A stretch of DNA of 19,985 nt from Ruminococcaceae bacterium UBA2806. GTDB taxonomy: Bacteria; Bacillota; Clostridia; Oscillospirales; Acutalibacteraceae. Location: positions 1 to 19,985 of the forward strand of contig DEHG01000042.1 of the NCBI GenBank assembly GCA_002351795.1. Reading direction: 5' to 3'. A program made the position numbers and the translations under genes. The notes below the pieces were generated by a model that ran no database searches, was not told the DNA's origin, and saw only the letters and a program-made list of their open reading frames with translations. Shown piece after piece: positions 6,084-14,100 of this stretch (positions within the stretch are counted from its first letter, which is position 1; each line of letters opens with the position of its first letter).

Positions 6084-8714
6084 TTATTCCTTGCTGTCAG
6101 GGGTGCTTTCCTCTTTCTTCTCCGCTTCATCAACAGTTTTGTCCTCAGTTTGTACGGGCGGGTCATATTGACTCTCATCTTTTGTTTCAGTCGTTTCATT
6201 GACCTCGGCTTCACTGACCTCGGTTTCAGTGACTGCGGCTTCGGAGGACTCTGATCCGTTCCCGGACTTTTTTTCCTTGAAATCATCAGCAAAGAGGTCT
6301 TCTCTCCCTGTTTCCTCGTCATCCTCCTGATAGCATCTGTAAATGCTCTTTCTCTTTTTTGCGGGTTCGTTCCACATTATCATGTAGACAATGAAAAGAA
6401 CAATGCCGGATCCGGTGACAAACATACCTGTAACAAGTCCCGGAGTATTATAGGTGAATACTATCTCCGAGGTCTGGTTTCCGGGTACTCTTACAGCCAT
6501 AAATCCGATATTTGCCCTGACTGCTGAGACGGGTTCTCCGTTTACGGTAGCTGTCCAGCCTGTTTCAAACGGTACACTGAAAAATACAAGACGATCCATC
6601 TTATCAGCCTTGAATTTTGCCGAGAATCTGTTGTTCTCGAATTTCATATCCGTACAGGTCAGCTTTTTTCTTTCATTGCAGTCTTTGAAATACTGAGTTT
6701 CCGTGTAATCATAATCGGAAGTATCAGTTTTATGCTTTAAAATGCCCTTGTAATTCTTGACCTGATCCTTCGGCAGAACGATAGCTTTCAGAAGAAGCAG
6801 ATGTCTGTCGGATTCAGTTACATCGTAATATTCATCCTCTGTTATGTATTCATCATATGTGAATCCGTAGGGGATGTAATACTGGTTCTCGAATACATCA
6901 TATTTGTATTTCTTGAGCTTCCATTTCCAGCCGGGCATTTCATTATTTGAAGGTGATTTCTTGAAATGGTCGTTGTCCTTTGTGTAGTCGAACAGATATT
7001 TGACCGAAAGAAGGCTCCTTATGCCGTAAACATCTGTCTCGGGACGTGAGGCAACGTTTCTTTCAACTCCGACAGAATTATTGAAATCCATCAAAGAACC
7101 CGGTACAACGCTGTGGAACGCCTGTATAGTGGGTATCTGCCAGTACATTCCGACGTTATCCATGTCCTCATAGAAATCAGAACGGACGTTTGTGATATCA
7201 GGCAGGATCTTATTGAACTTGCCCTTTGTATTCATTACTACATCGTGGATACGGTCATATTTATAGTTTGCATTTGTAACGCCGACGCCGATAAGCACCG
7301 TAGAATAACCGACTATAAGTACCGAAAGGCATATAGCCGTTGCCCTTATAAACAGCTTTTTCTTTTTTCTGAATGTCAGCAGCAATGCAAGAGCTGCAAG
7401 TCCGACGAATGCTATAGCACACCATACCCAGAACCTGTCACTGTATTTTTCAAGACCAAGCTCATGATTGCTTGACTTGTCATCCCATGCGTCCTCGGGT
7501 ATGAATCCGACAAGAGCGCAGATAATAAATGTGATAAGAAATGTTTTCAGCAAAGCGGGTCTGTAATCTGTATCCCTTCTGTCAAGGCACATGATCGTGG
7601 CAAGCACAAGCATCATTGTCAGCATATAGTACCATCTTGCGTAATATGAGAAATTCATTATCTGGAATATGCTGTTGAATATCGGAACGACCGCAACGAT
7701 GAACAGGATAGGTATGAACTTTTTGAGCCACTTATTGGTTTTAAGAGAATAGAATGCAAATACTCCGACCATACTGAAAAGCGGAAGCCATCCTGCAACG
7801 CTTGCCCATTTTGCATTTGAATCAGGAGTGAAATTGGCATATGCAGGCATATCTGGCGGGAAGAAGAAGGTTTCGAGGATATGCAGATATCTCTGTTCAT
7901 TGCTGAATACTATTGCGCCCCAGCCATGCGGGAAGTTGTTCAGACGTGAGTTCTGCATTACTGAAATAATTGCGGGTACCATGATTATTCCCGATGTCAG
8001 GAAGCCCACCATTATTTCAAACACAAGACGAACAAAATCAACTATCTTCATCCTGTAGCTTTTTGTAGCCATGCGGAAACACCAATAAATGAAGATGAAT
8101 ACTGCCTGACCGATAAAGAAATAATAGTTTACAGCAGCGGCGATGAATACGGATGCCGCAACAAATCCCTTGCGCTTGTCATAGATAAACAGATCAAATG
8201 CTGCAAGCATAAGGGGAAAGGTTATCATTGCTTCATGGAAATGGTTAAAGAAGATATTATATATGCCGAATCCGGAAAAAGCATATAAAAGTGCGCCGAA
8301 CATTGCAAAGCGCTGTTCCTTTACATAACGTCTTAAAAAGAGATAAGCGCACATGGCTGCAAGTCCGAATTTGAGCATGAGCAGCGGCGCCATAAGATAT
8401 GGTACTGCCTCGCTCGGGAACAGCATTGTAAGCCAGAAGAACGGACTTCCGAACATATAAAAGCTGTATGAGCCTATTATGTTTGCGCCAAGATCCGTTG
8501 TATAGCTCCAACCGGCGTTTCCATTGCGGACGCTGTCATGTATCATCTGATAGAAAGGTATCTGCTGTACATTAAAATCTCCGTAAAAGAAAAAATATCC
8601 TTTATTGAATATTATCCACGGCAAAAAGAACAAAAATGAAAGTCCGAATGCCCACAGAAAAGTCTGGAGACAATAGTTTTTTTTCACTTTTTGCAAAGAG
8701 CTTATATTGACCAT
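6084..8714 (-). CDS. YfhO-family polytopic membrane protein with acidic cytoplasmic tail
   Basis: This 876-residue protein has roughly a dozen transmembrane helices in its first half. A long extracytoplasmic region (about 490-750) contains the segment AVRVPGNQTSEIVFTY, then comes a last helix near 755-780 and a hydrophilic tail of about 95 residues. The first loop has YGDFNVQQIPFY (D46), matching the conserved acidic loop of the YfhO family. These are GT-C-fold-like proteins, and Bacillus subtilis YfhO is implicated in glycosylating lipoteichoic acid. Role here: transfer of sugar from a lipid-linked donor to a surface polymer, inferred from family membership only. The ATG at 8712-8714 follows GGGAGG (complement of 8721-8726). 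The acidic Glu/Thr/Ser tail is unusual and contains a short tandem repeat. It stands alone, convergent with the csp-sleC operon. Confidence 0.87.
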   Translation of the reverse strand: MVNISSLQKVKKNYCLQTFLWAFGLSFLFFLPWIIFNKGYFFFYGDFNVQQIPFYQMIHDSVRNGNAGWSYTTDLGANIIGSYSFYMFGSPFFWLTMLFPSEAVPYLMAPLLMLKFGLAAMCAYLFLRRYVKEQRFAMFGALLYAFSGFGIYNIFFNHFHEAMITFPLMLAAFDLFIYDKRKGFVAASVFIAAAVNYYFFIGQAVFIFIYWCFRMATKSYRMKIVDFVRLVFEIMVGFLTSGIIMVPAIISVMQNSRLNNFPHGWGAIVFSNEQRYLHILETFFFPPDMPAYANFTPDSNAKWASVAGWLPLFSMVGVFAFYSLKTNKWLKKFIPILFIVAVVPIFNSIFQIMNFSYYARWYYMLTMMLVLATIMCLDRRDTDYRPALLKTFLITFIICALVGFIPEDAWDDKSSNHELGLEKYSDRFWVWCAIAFVGLAALALLLTFRKKKKLFIRATAICLSVLIVGYSTVLIGVGVTNANYKYDRIHDVVMNTKGKFNKILPDITNVRSDFYEDMDNVGMYWQIPTIQAFHSVVPGSLMDFNNSVGVERNVASRPETDVYGIRSLLSVKYLFDYTKDNDHFKKSPSNNEMPGWKWKLKKYKYDVFENQYYIPYGFTYDEYITEDEYYDVTESDRHLLLLKAIVLPKDQVKNYKGILKHKTDTSDYDYTETQYFKDCNERKKLTCTDMKFENNRFSAKFKADKMDRLVFFSVPFETGWTATVNGEPVSAVRANIGFMAVRVPGNQTSEIVFTYNTPGLVTGMFVTGSGIVLFIVYMIMWNEPAKKRKSIYRCYQEDDEETGREDLFADDFKEKKSGNGSESSEAAVTETEVSEAEVNETTETKDESQYDPPVQTEDKTVDEAEKKEESTPDSKE
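6197..6241 (-). repeat. Three 15-bp tandem repeats inside the YfhO-like tail
   Basis: Three consecutive 15-base units (6197-6211, 6212-6226, 6227-6241) share the core TGACCTCGG or a near match. On the coding strand each encodes a five-residue unit of the form E-[A/T]-[A/E]-V-[S/T/N]. A degenerate fourth unit lies at 6182-6196. The 15-base period keeps the reading frame, so copy number can change without breaking the protein. Confidence 0.75.
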
Positions 8715-8778
8715 TATATTCCTCCCTGTAATTATCTGTTAGGGGCATAGCTTAAACATAGCCCTGAATAATCATTTT

Positions 8779-8809
8779 ATCATATATTTAATAAAAAATC
8801 TACAGTTAA
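8779..8809 (-). promoter_or_regulatory. Possible promoter of the YfhO-family gene
   Basis: On the - strand TTAACT (complement of 8804-8809) precedes TATGAT (complement of 8779-8784) with 19 bases between. The region is very AT-rich and offers other near-matches, including a TATAAT at 8815-8820 with no good -35 partner. This is the best candidate by position only. Confidence 0.3.
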
Positions 8810-8855
8810 TTATAATTATAATCTGTTTCTGAAAGTTTTTTTCTGTATATTCAGC

Positions 8856-8885
8856 AAAAAAACAGCCGGAACGATCGGCTGTTTT
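8856..8885 (-). terminator. Terminator of the 49-residue membrane-protein gene
   Basis: A perfect 10-bp stem (8859-8868 with 8876-8885, core ACAGCCG/CGGCTGT) has a 7-base loop. On the - strand it is followed by a run of seven T residues (complement of 8856-8862, partly within the stem). It lies 24 bases past the stop codon of the small gene, which makes that gene monocistronic. Confidence 0.85.
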
Positions 8886-8908
8886 ATCTGCGAAATGTAA
8901 ATGTAAAA

Positions 8909-9058
8909 TTATTGAATCGAGCTGTCAAGATAATGTTCGAGTTCTTCCTCGTCTCTTCTCTGCTTTTCCTTGAAGATGAGAAACGCAGTAACCGCAGCAG
9001 TAACGGCAACGACACCTCCTATAACGGAAATAAGAACTGTAAACAGTGATTTACTCAT
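8909..9058 (-). CDS. Small single-pass membrane protein, 49 residues, unknown function
   Basis: The predicted product has a short polar N-terminus (MSKSLFT), one hydrophobic helix at about residues 5-28 (VLISVIGGVVAVTAAVTAF) and a charged tail (KEKQRRDEEELEHYLDSS). The positive charge right after the helix (KEKQRR) suggests the tail is cytoplasmic. AGGAGG (complement of 9068-9073) sits nine bases before the ATG. It also has a textbook sigma-A promoter (9166-9194), a 100-base leader and a terminator of its own, so I regard it as a real gene despite its size. I do not recognise the family. The tail is highly charged and probably helical, which would suit a small regulator or a scaffold for a membrane partner, but nothing in the sequence names a partner. 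Confidence 0.8.
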   Translation of the reverse strand: MSKSLFTVLISVIGGVVAVTAAVTAFLIFKEKQRRDEEELEHYLDSSIQ

Positions 9059-9158
9059 AAAGTAAAACCTCCTTTTGGTTAATTTATCGGCACAAGTATC
9101 AGATCCGTTCTGTCAGAAAAACCGACAGCAGAGGTAAAACCTCCCACTGAGAACACCT
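9059..9158 (-). promoter_or_regulatory. Structured 5' leader of the small membrane-protein gene
   Basis: The leader contains GAGGT-TTT-ACCTC (complement of 9131-9143), a perfect small hairpin, and CTGTC/GACAG arms (9110-9114 with 9124-9128). The 11-base word GGAGGTTTTAC occurs twice, once in the upstream hairpin (9134-9144) and once at the real ribosome binding site (9062-9072). The ACCTC arm could therefore pair with either copy of GAGGT, which would hide or free the ribosome binding site. This is a structural inference, and no known riboswitch consensus was recognised. Confidence 0.45.
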
Positions 9159-9165
9159 TGGGTAT

Positions 9166-9194
9166 ATTATATATCTTTTTATCAAAAAAGTCAA
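9166..9194 (-). promoter_or_regulatory. Sigma-A promoter of the 49-residue gene
   Basis: On the - strand TTGACT (complement of 9189-9194) and a perfect TATAAT (complement of 9166-9171) are separated by 17 bases. Transcription should start near 9158, giving a leader of about 100 bases. Confidence 0.88.
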
Positions 9195-9247
9195 TCATTT
9201 TATAAAATATTTCCGCAGCTGATGTATAGCAGAAGCTTTAAAGCTTG

Positions 9248-9281
9248 AAAAAAACAAAAAGCAGGAAAAGATCCTGCTTTT
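9248..9281 (-). terminator. Terminator of rpsT
   Basis: A perfect 10-bp stem (9257-9266 with 9272-9281, core GCAGGA/TCCTGC) has a 5-base loop and is followed on the - strand by a T-rich run (complement of 9248-9260). It ends rpsT transcription upstream of the next promoter. Confidence 0.88.
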
Positions 9282-9304
9282 CATTATATAATAATTTAAG
9301 CGAA

Positions 9305-9565
9305 TTATGCACCGGCATTGAGCTTGCGGGCAAGAGAAGATTTCTTTCTTGCAGCTGTATTCTTCTTGAGGATACCCTTAGCAACAGCCTTGTCGATCTT
9401 TTTGATAGCAAGACGTACAGCCTGATCTTTGTCTGCAGCATTGCCTTCGATCGCAGCATTAGCCTTCTTGATATCTGTTCTCATAGCACTTGTGAAGTTT
9501 TTGTTGATTGCTGTTTTTGCAGCAATAACCTTTACACGCTTCTTCGCAGATTTAATGTTTGGCAT
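9305..9565 (-). CDS. rpsT: 30S ribosomal protein bS20
   Basis: This 86-residue, very basic protein has the standard bS20 opening MPNIKSAKKRVK and an all-helical Lys/Ala-rich body ending in KKSSLARKLNAGA. The length is normal for the family. bS20 is a primary binder of 16S rRNA in small-subunit assembly. The ATG is preceded by a G-rich ribosome binding site (GGGGGGTGG on the - strand). The gene has its own promoter at 9604-9632 and its own terminator, so it is a single-gene unit. I see no extended leader that would suggest the autoregulatory structure known from other bacteria. Confidence 0.97.
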   Translation of the reverse strand: MPNIKSAKKRVKVIAAKTAINKNFTSAMRTDIKKANAAIEGNAADKDQAVRLAIKKIDKAVAKGILKKNTAARKKSSLARKLNAGA

Positions 9566-9603
9566 AGTTCCACCCCCCTGACCTTCTTAATTGCGTACAG
9601 TTT

Positions 9604-9632
9604 ATATTACCATTATTTCGATAAAAAAGCAA
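9604..9632 (-). promoter_or_regulatory. Sigma-A promoter of rpsT
   Basis: On the - strand TTGCTT (complement of 9627-9632) and TAATAT (complement of 9604-9609) are 17 bases apart. A start near 9597 gives a short leader of about 30 bases. Confidence 0.75.
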
Positions 9633-9713
9633 GTCTTTTTTAAAAATATTTTTAAAAATTTGAAATAAACCGAAAACAAGCCCTGTACAGCTGTAATATT
9701 ATGCTTTTTTGAC

Positions 9714-12700
9714 TCAATTCAGAAGCTTAGGAGGATTGCCCTCAATAGCAAAGGTCGCAAAATGACTTACACTGTGTCTTGAAAAATACAGCGCCTTGGA
9801 TGCGGAATCATAAAGCTCCTCATATGACTGACCGTCATCGGGGTAAATGCTTATTCCAAGCTTTCCGCTGACAGAAACTGTTCCGTTTTCGTTTTCGTAG
9901 GTATTGCTCAGCACTTCAACAATGGAACGGGCTTTTTCCGTAAGCTTTGTCTTATTGCTCAGACCCTTGACAAATATGATAAACTTTGAACCGTCAACAC
10001 GGCCTATGATATCGCTGTCACGGAAAAGCTCCCTGACATGACCGGCAGATTCTTTAAGAACGGCATTTGCAAACGCCTTTCCGAATTCCTTTTCGACAAT
10101 ATCAAACCCGCTTATCTCGACTACCATCAGAGCATGATTGCCTGATGCGCCCTCGTCGTAAAGGAAACTATTTATCTTGTTTTCAGCGGCAGTCTTATTA
10201 TAAAGGCTGGTGATATAGTCGGTCCTGTCCTTTCTTGATTCATCTTCCTTTAATGTGGAACGTTCCTCGGATACATCTGCACAGACTGCCATTATCTTTG
10301 CGGGTACTCCCGCTGCATTCCTTATCGCAACAAAATGTATCCTGTTCCAGACGAAGGATTCTGTTCTTGAATCATAAATGCGGACAAGACATTCAGTATC
10401 ATCGCTTTCCGAACGGGCAAAATTGATCTTTTCGATAAATTTCTTTACGTCATCGGAATGGAGGAGTCCTGTTGTACGGATATTCTTGATAAATTCAAAG
10501 CTTGGAGGCATATAGCCGTACATTTTTTCAAACGAGCCTGAAAACTTAACGCTGTCAAGTCTCGGTATCCATTCAAAGATAAATGATCTTGTCTGTTCAA
10601 GTATCTCATCATAAAGCTTATCGCTGATAACAAGCGAGCTTTTTCCGCCGGATTCAATTGCGGGAAGAGAATAATCGTCATCGGTCCTGTTTTTGAAAAT
10701 ATCCCTGAATTGATTGATGCTGAAAAATTCATTGTGATATATGCCGAAGGAAATGTCTGTTTTCTTGAGGAGCTGATTGATTATTTCCGTATCGGTATGG
10801 GCGGGAAGATAGGTATACATCCCAAGACCCGTAAAGCAGTCTATAAGATATCTGAGAATTTCCAGAGGGATAAGACCATCCGAAATATCTGCGATCAGAG
10901 ATGAAGAAAACGTTACCCTGTTAAACAGATTTCTTGTAAAGATCTTGGTATTGATACTGTTCATACCGACATTATATACACCGATCTCAAATCCGCAGCT
11001 CTTGAGGAAATCTGTAAATTCCAGAACACTGCGTATATCCATCTGTGAGATCATATCCTGAGTAAGATTGATGCAGACATTCTTGCAGTTGATGGGATAG
11101 TATGTGAGGATATCTTCAAGCGCCTTGATAACGACCTGTCCGTCACTGCCGCTGAACATAGTTGTGACAGTAAGCATAGGCCGTCTGATATTTTCCGTTT
11201 CAAACTGATATATCTCGGAGAATATTCTTCTCAGGCTGTTAAGACTCAGTGCTGTGATATTGGTGCTTCCGTAAAGAGAAGCGTATATATCGTCAAAGTC
11301 ATAGGATTCATCGTTTCCGACGGATGTTTCCATGACATCATATGAAACAATGCTGTTATTCATGCTGTCAACTGCCGGAATGAAAAACCTTTCAAAATTG
11401 ATAACGTTATTATCAAGCTCTCTTTCGGTATTAAGTGTACTTAGCTCCCAGCTTTCCATCATATGCTCATTATAGAAAAGATACATATTCTTGCCGTTGA
11501 TCTTTGCAATATCGACAGCCTTTGTGGCATTTGCAAAAAGCTCATCAAAGTTCTTTCCGTATCTGGGATAGCTTGTTACGCCTATACATGAGGATATTTC
11601 CGGATAGGTCGTATCATTGAATGTATATGACTTGTGGAGCTTTCTGAATATCTGATCCACAAGAATCACGGTTTCTTCTTTTTCCGGGCAGTCTTTTATA
11701 AATACGATAAAGTTATCGTCCTCGACCCTGCCTATGATATTATTATCACTGAAATTCTGACGAAGAATATCGCCTATATCCTTGAGTATCTCATTTCCGA
11801 AACGATATCCGGAGCGGCGGTTTATCGAACGGAAACCGTCAATATCTATAAGCATCATTGTATGCGAACCGCTTTTTCCCGTATTATTCAGGAAATCCTC
11901 GATCTCATTTCGCAGACCGTTGAAATTCCACAGACCTGTAATGGGATCCTTATCCGTCATTATCTCACCGAGGTTTGCGGTAACGGTACTGTAATTGAGC
12001 GTCTGTATGCTTGTATAAATCCTTACGATCTTATCATTTTCGCAGACAGGCACAACGGTGCATCTGACTGCAACATAAATATCTCCGCCAAGCTTCATCG
12101 GACATTCAAGGACTATCCTTTCATTTCCCTTTTTAAGCTCATTTTCGAGATGCTCCAGGCGGAATACCCGTCTGAATTTATTTTTATATTCATCTGCAAT
12201 AATCTCACAGAAAAGCATTATTGCCTCGCTGTAATTCTTGGGGGAATAACCTAAAAGTGTACGGAAACTTCCCTTGTTTTCCACGCAGATATCCTTTACA
12301 AGATCAAATTCAAATACATAATCCGAAACACGGTTAAGGATCTCGCTGTCCTTTTTCCTTGTTTCAAGCATTTCTTTTTTCTGATTTTCTATTGTGCGGA
12401 TGAGGTCGTCCCTGTCCATCTTGCGGTAGATGTCACGGCTTTCTCCCTCGTCCTGTTCATTGATGCGGTTTTCATTTCCCTTTGAAACACTGCTGTCGGC
12501 ATGATTTACGTCGGCATATTCCTGAGCAAGCTTCTTGAATTCGCTTAGCGACGCCGAGAAGCAGTCCATCATTTCATCGGAAAACGCTCCGCAGGCGCCT
12601 GTCCTTATCATTTCAACAGCCTGATCGTGAGAAAACGCAGTCTTATACGGTCTGTCGCTTGTCAGAGCGTCATAGCAGTCTGCAACGGCGACTACCTGTG

Positions 12701-13595
12701 CCCATATCGGTATCTCATCGCCCTTCAGTCCGTCAGGATAGCCCATTCCGTCATATTTCTCATGATGATAACGGCAGATATCGTAGCAGTATGTAAAATA
12801 CTCGTTCCTTTCAACGCTGTCAAGCTGATTTAGCAGATCACAGCCCTTTACGGTATGCTCCTTCATTATCCTGAATTCATCATATGTAAGCCTTCTCGGA
12901 CTCAGCAGGATAGAATCAGGTATTGCGATCTTTCCGATATCATGAAGGGAAGAGGCAGAGGCTATAAGGTTGATCTTTTCCTCGGTCATCTTATATTTGG
13001 GGTATTTTACCGCAAGATGGCGCAGCATTACCTCGGTAAATTTCTTGATACGGTGAATATGCCTTCCCGATTCAACATCACGGTATTCAATAACCGTACT
13101 GAGAGTATCCAGCATATCATTGTTAATGGTATTGATCTTTTTCTGCTGAAGCTTGAGTGCTTTATTCTGTGACAGTATTTTTGCAGTCTGCCTTTGCACA
13201 AGATCCTCAAGCTCATTCTTATGTGAATAAAGCTCTACAAGGTTGGCGACCCTTTTCTGAATAACAAAAGGATTTACAGGTGAGGAGACCACATCGCTGA
13301 AATGCAGGTCAATATTCATCTGTTTCATGCGGGCACTGCTTTTGTTAAGTATCAGTATTATAGGTATATTATCAAAAACTTTAAGATTAGCCAAAGTTTT
13401 GACAATATCCTTGCTGAAATTTTTGGCAATACTTTCATTGATCAGAATTATGGAGATACTGCTTCTGTACTGCATCAGCAATTGAAAAGCCATTTCGCTT
13501 CCGCTGCACTGGAGTATCTCGAATTCAGAAGAAAAAATTTCGTGGATAATAGATTTATTCATCTCTATTGTATCCGCAAGCAGCAACTTTTTCAA
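9714..13595 (-). CDS. Large HD-GYP c-di-GMP phosphodiesterase with degenerate receiver, GGDEF-like and EAL-like domains
   Basis: This soluble 1293-residue protein has seven domains. Residues 1-120 are a receiver fold in which the phospho-acceptor position is N53 and the usual KP lysine is S105. A coiled coil follows (125-160). The HD-GYP domain (160-350) looks intact, with H179, HD at 218-219, K222, H247, HHE at 277-279, GYP at 285-287 and D306, so it should hydrolyse c-di-GMP. Then come a PAS-like segment (415-540), a GGDEF-like domain (548-708) with EDDNF at 625-629, an EAL-like domain (735-965) with DVM at 753-755 and YNVG in place of the DDFG aspartates, a second PAS-like domain (1000-1110) and a second GGDEF-like domain (1123-1285) with DGSKF at 1201-1205. 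None of these should synthesise or cleave by the usual chemistry. They may bind nucleotide or partners. The start is TTG, chosen because GGGGTGGAT lies just upstream. No transmembrane helix or strong terminator was seen. Confidence 0.92.
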   Translation of the reverse strand: MKKLLLADTIEMNKSIIHEIFSSEFEILQCSGSEMAFQLLMQYRSSISIILINESIAKNFSKDIVKTLANLKVFDNIPIILILNKSSARMKQMNIDLHFSDVVSSPVNPFVIQKRVANLVELYSHKNELEDLVQRQTAKILSQNKALKLQQKKINTINNDMLDTLSTVIEYRDVESGRHIHRIKKFTEVMLRHLAVKYPKYKMTEEKINLIASASSLHDIGKIAIPDSILLSPRRLTYDEFRIMKEHTVKGCDLLNQLDSVERNEYFTYCYDICRYHHEKYDGMGYPDGLKGDEIPIWAQVVAVADCYDALTSDRPYKTAFSHDQAVEMIRTGACGAFSDEMMDCFSASLSEFKKLAQEYADVNHADSSVSKGNENRINEQDEGESRDIYRKMDRDDLIRTIENQKKEMLETRKKDSEILNRVSDYVFEFDLVKDICVENKGSFRTLLGYSPKNYSEAIMLFCEIIADEYKNKFRRVFRLEHLENELKKGNERIVLECPMKLGGDIYVAVRCTVVPVCENDKIVRIYTSIQTLNYSTVTANLGEIMTDKDPITGLWNFNGLRNEIEDFLNNTGKSGSHTMMLIDIDGFRSINRRSGYRFGNEILKDIGDILRQNFSDNNIIGRVEDDNFIVFIKDCPEKEETVILVDQIFRKLHKSYTFNDTTYPEISSCIGVTSYPRYGKNFDELFANATKAVDIAKINGKNMYLFYNEHMMESWELSTLNTERELDNNVINFERFFIPAVDSMNNSIVSYDVMETSVGNDESYDFDDIYASLYGSTNITALSLNSLRRIFSEIYQFETENIRRPMLTVTTMFSGSDGQVVIKALEDILTYYPINCKNVCINLTQDMISQMDIRSVLEFTDFLKSCGFEIGVYNVGMNSINTKIFTRNLFNRVTFSSSLIADISDGLIPLEILRYLIDCFTGLGMYTYLPAHTDTEIINQLLKKTDISFGIYHNEFFSINQFRDIFKNRTDDDYSLPAIESGGKSSLVISDKLYDEILEQTRSFIFEWIPRLDSVKFSGSFEKMYGYMPPSFEFIKNIRTTGLLHSDDVKKFIEKINFARSESDDTECLVRIYDSRTESFVWNRIHFVAIRNAAGVPAKIMAVCADVSEERSTLKEDESRKDRTDYITSLYNKTAAENKINSFLYDEGASGNHALMVVEISGFDIVEKEFGKAFANAVLKESAGHVRELFRDSDIIGRVDGSKFIIFVKGLSNKTKLTEKARSIVEVLSNTYENENGTVSVSGKLGISIYPDDGQSYEELYDSASKALYFSRHSVSHFATFAIEGNPPKLLN

Positions 13596-13749
13596 TATTA
13601 TCCACCCCTCTCAGGTGATCCCTTTTTCACGGCGTTCTGCCGTAATTTATTTTTTTCCGGAAGTGTATTAAGACTGTGCAAAAAGCCCCTGTTATATCCG
13701 GAAACAAAGCATATTTCGCACTTTTCATAACGAAAAATTTCTATCTTTC
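13596..13749 (-). promoter_or_regulatory. Leader of the HD-GYP gene with long-range inverted repeat and hairpin
   Basis: An 8-bp perfect inverted repeat, TTTCCGGA/TCCGGAAA (13654-13661 with 13697-13704), encloses 35 bases. Closer to the start codon lies a GC-rich hairpin ACGGC/GCCGT (13629-13633 with 13639-13643). An ATCACC just before the ribosome binding site GGTGGAT could partly pair with it. I looked for the c-di-GMP (GEMM) riboswitch consensus and did not find it. Confidence 0.4.
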
Positions 13750-13778
13750 ATTATACACTCATTAAATGTATTTGTACA
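13750..13778 (-). promoter_or_regulatory. Probable promoter of the HD-GYP gene
   Basis: On the - strand a perfect TATAAT (complement of 13750-13755) has TGTACA (complement of 13773-13778) 17 bases upstream. A perfect TTGACA lies further up (complement of 13797-13802), but its partner near -10 is poor. Transcription would start near 13743 and give a leader of about 150 bases. Confidence 0.55.
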
Positions 13779-14009
13779 CAGTTTTTTTGTATTTTTGTCA
13801 ATTATTTAAATTGCAGCAATAATATTTTGTAGTCTTTTAACAAAGGATTGATAATGCATAATTCAAGTGACATTTTATCAGCCGCAATAAAATAAGTATC
13901 TGTACTGTTTTCATAAATAAGTCGGCAAAAACAATAAATGACATAAAAGAATATAGAAAAATACAGCCTTACCATTGAAAATTTGTGAAACGTTGTTTTG
14001 TTATGCGGC
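13779..14009. other. AT-rich divergent intergenic region, no supported gene
   Basis: This stretch separates the divergent HD-GYP and rlmB promoters. A 57-codon frame is open on the - strand (ending at 13802). It has no ribosome binding site, its composition is that of AT-rich noncoding DNA, and it abuts the HD-GYP promoter. I see no RNA gene here. Confidence 0.5.
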
Positions 14010-14038
14010 TTGAATATGCAGTAAAGATATGATATAAT
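14010..14038 (+). promoter_or_regulatory. Sigma-A promoter of the rlmB operon
   Basis: TTGAAT at 14010-14015 and a perfect TATAAT at 14033-14038 are 17 bases apart. A start near 14045 leaves a leader of about 55 bases before rlmB. Confidence 0.88.
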
Positions 14039-14100
14039 TGATGGGTATGTAAATAAAGGTGTATGCTTATGCATATTAAAATAGAGTTAAGGTGAAATAA

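Noticed and set aside
9661..9713. A terminator after the HD-GYP gene
   Set aside because: Only a 4-5 bp stem and a short TACAGCTGTA palindrome are present, and no strong hairpin with T-tract follows on the - strand.
11634..12254. A 206-codon + strand open frame inside the HD-GYP gene
   Set aside because: It is antisense to coding sequence with clear domain content, and its own translation has no family signature.
13596..13749. A c-di-GMP (GEMM) riboswitch in front of the HD-GYP gene
   Set aside because: The conserved core of neither c-di-GMP-I nor c-di-GMP-II could be found. Only generic stems are visible.
13802..14074. A - strand open frame of up to 90 codons in the rlmB/HD-GYP intergenic region
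   Set aside because: It has no ribosome binding site, is AT-driven in composition, overlaps the rlmB promoter and ends at the HD-GYP promoter region.
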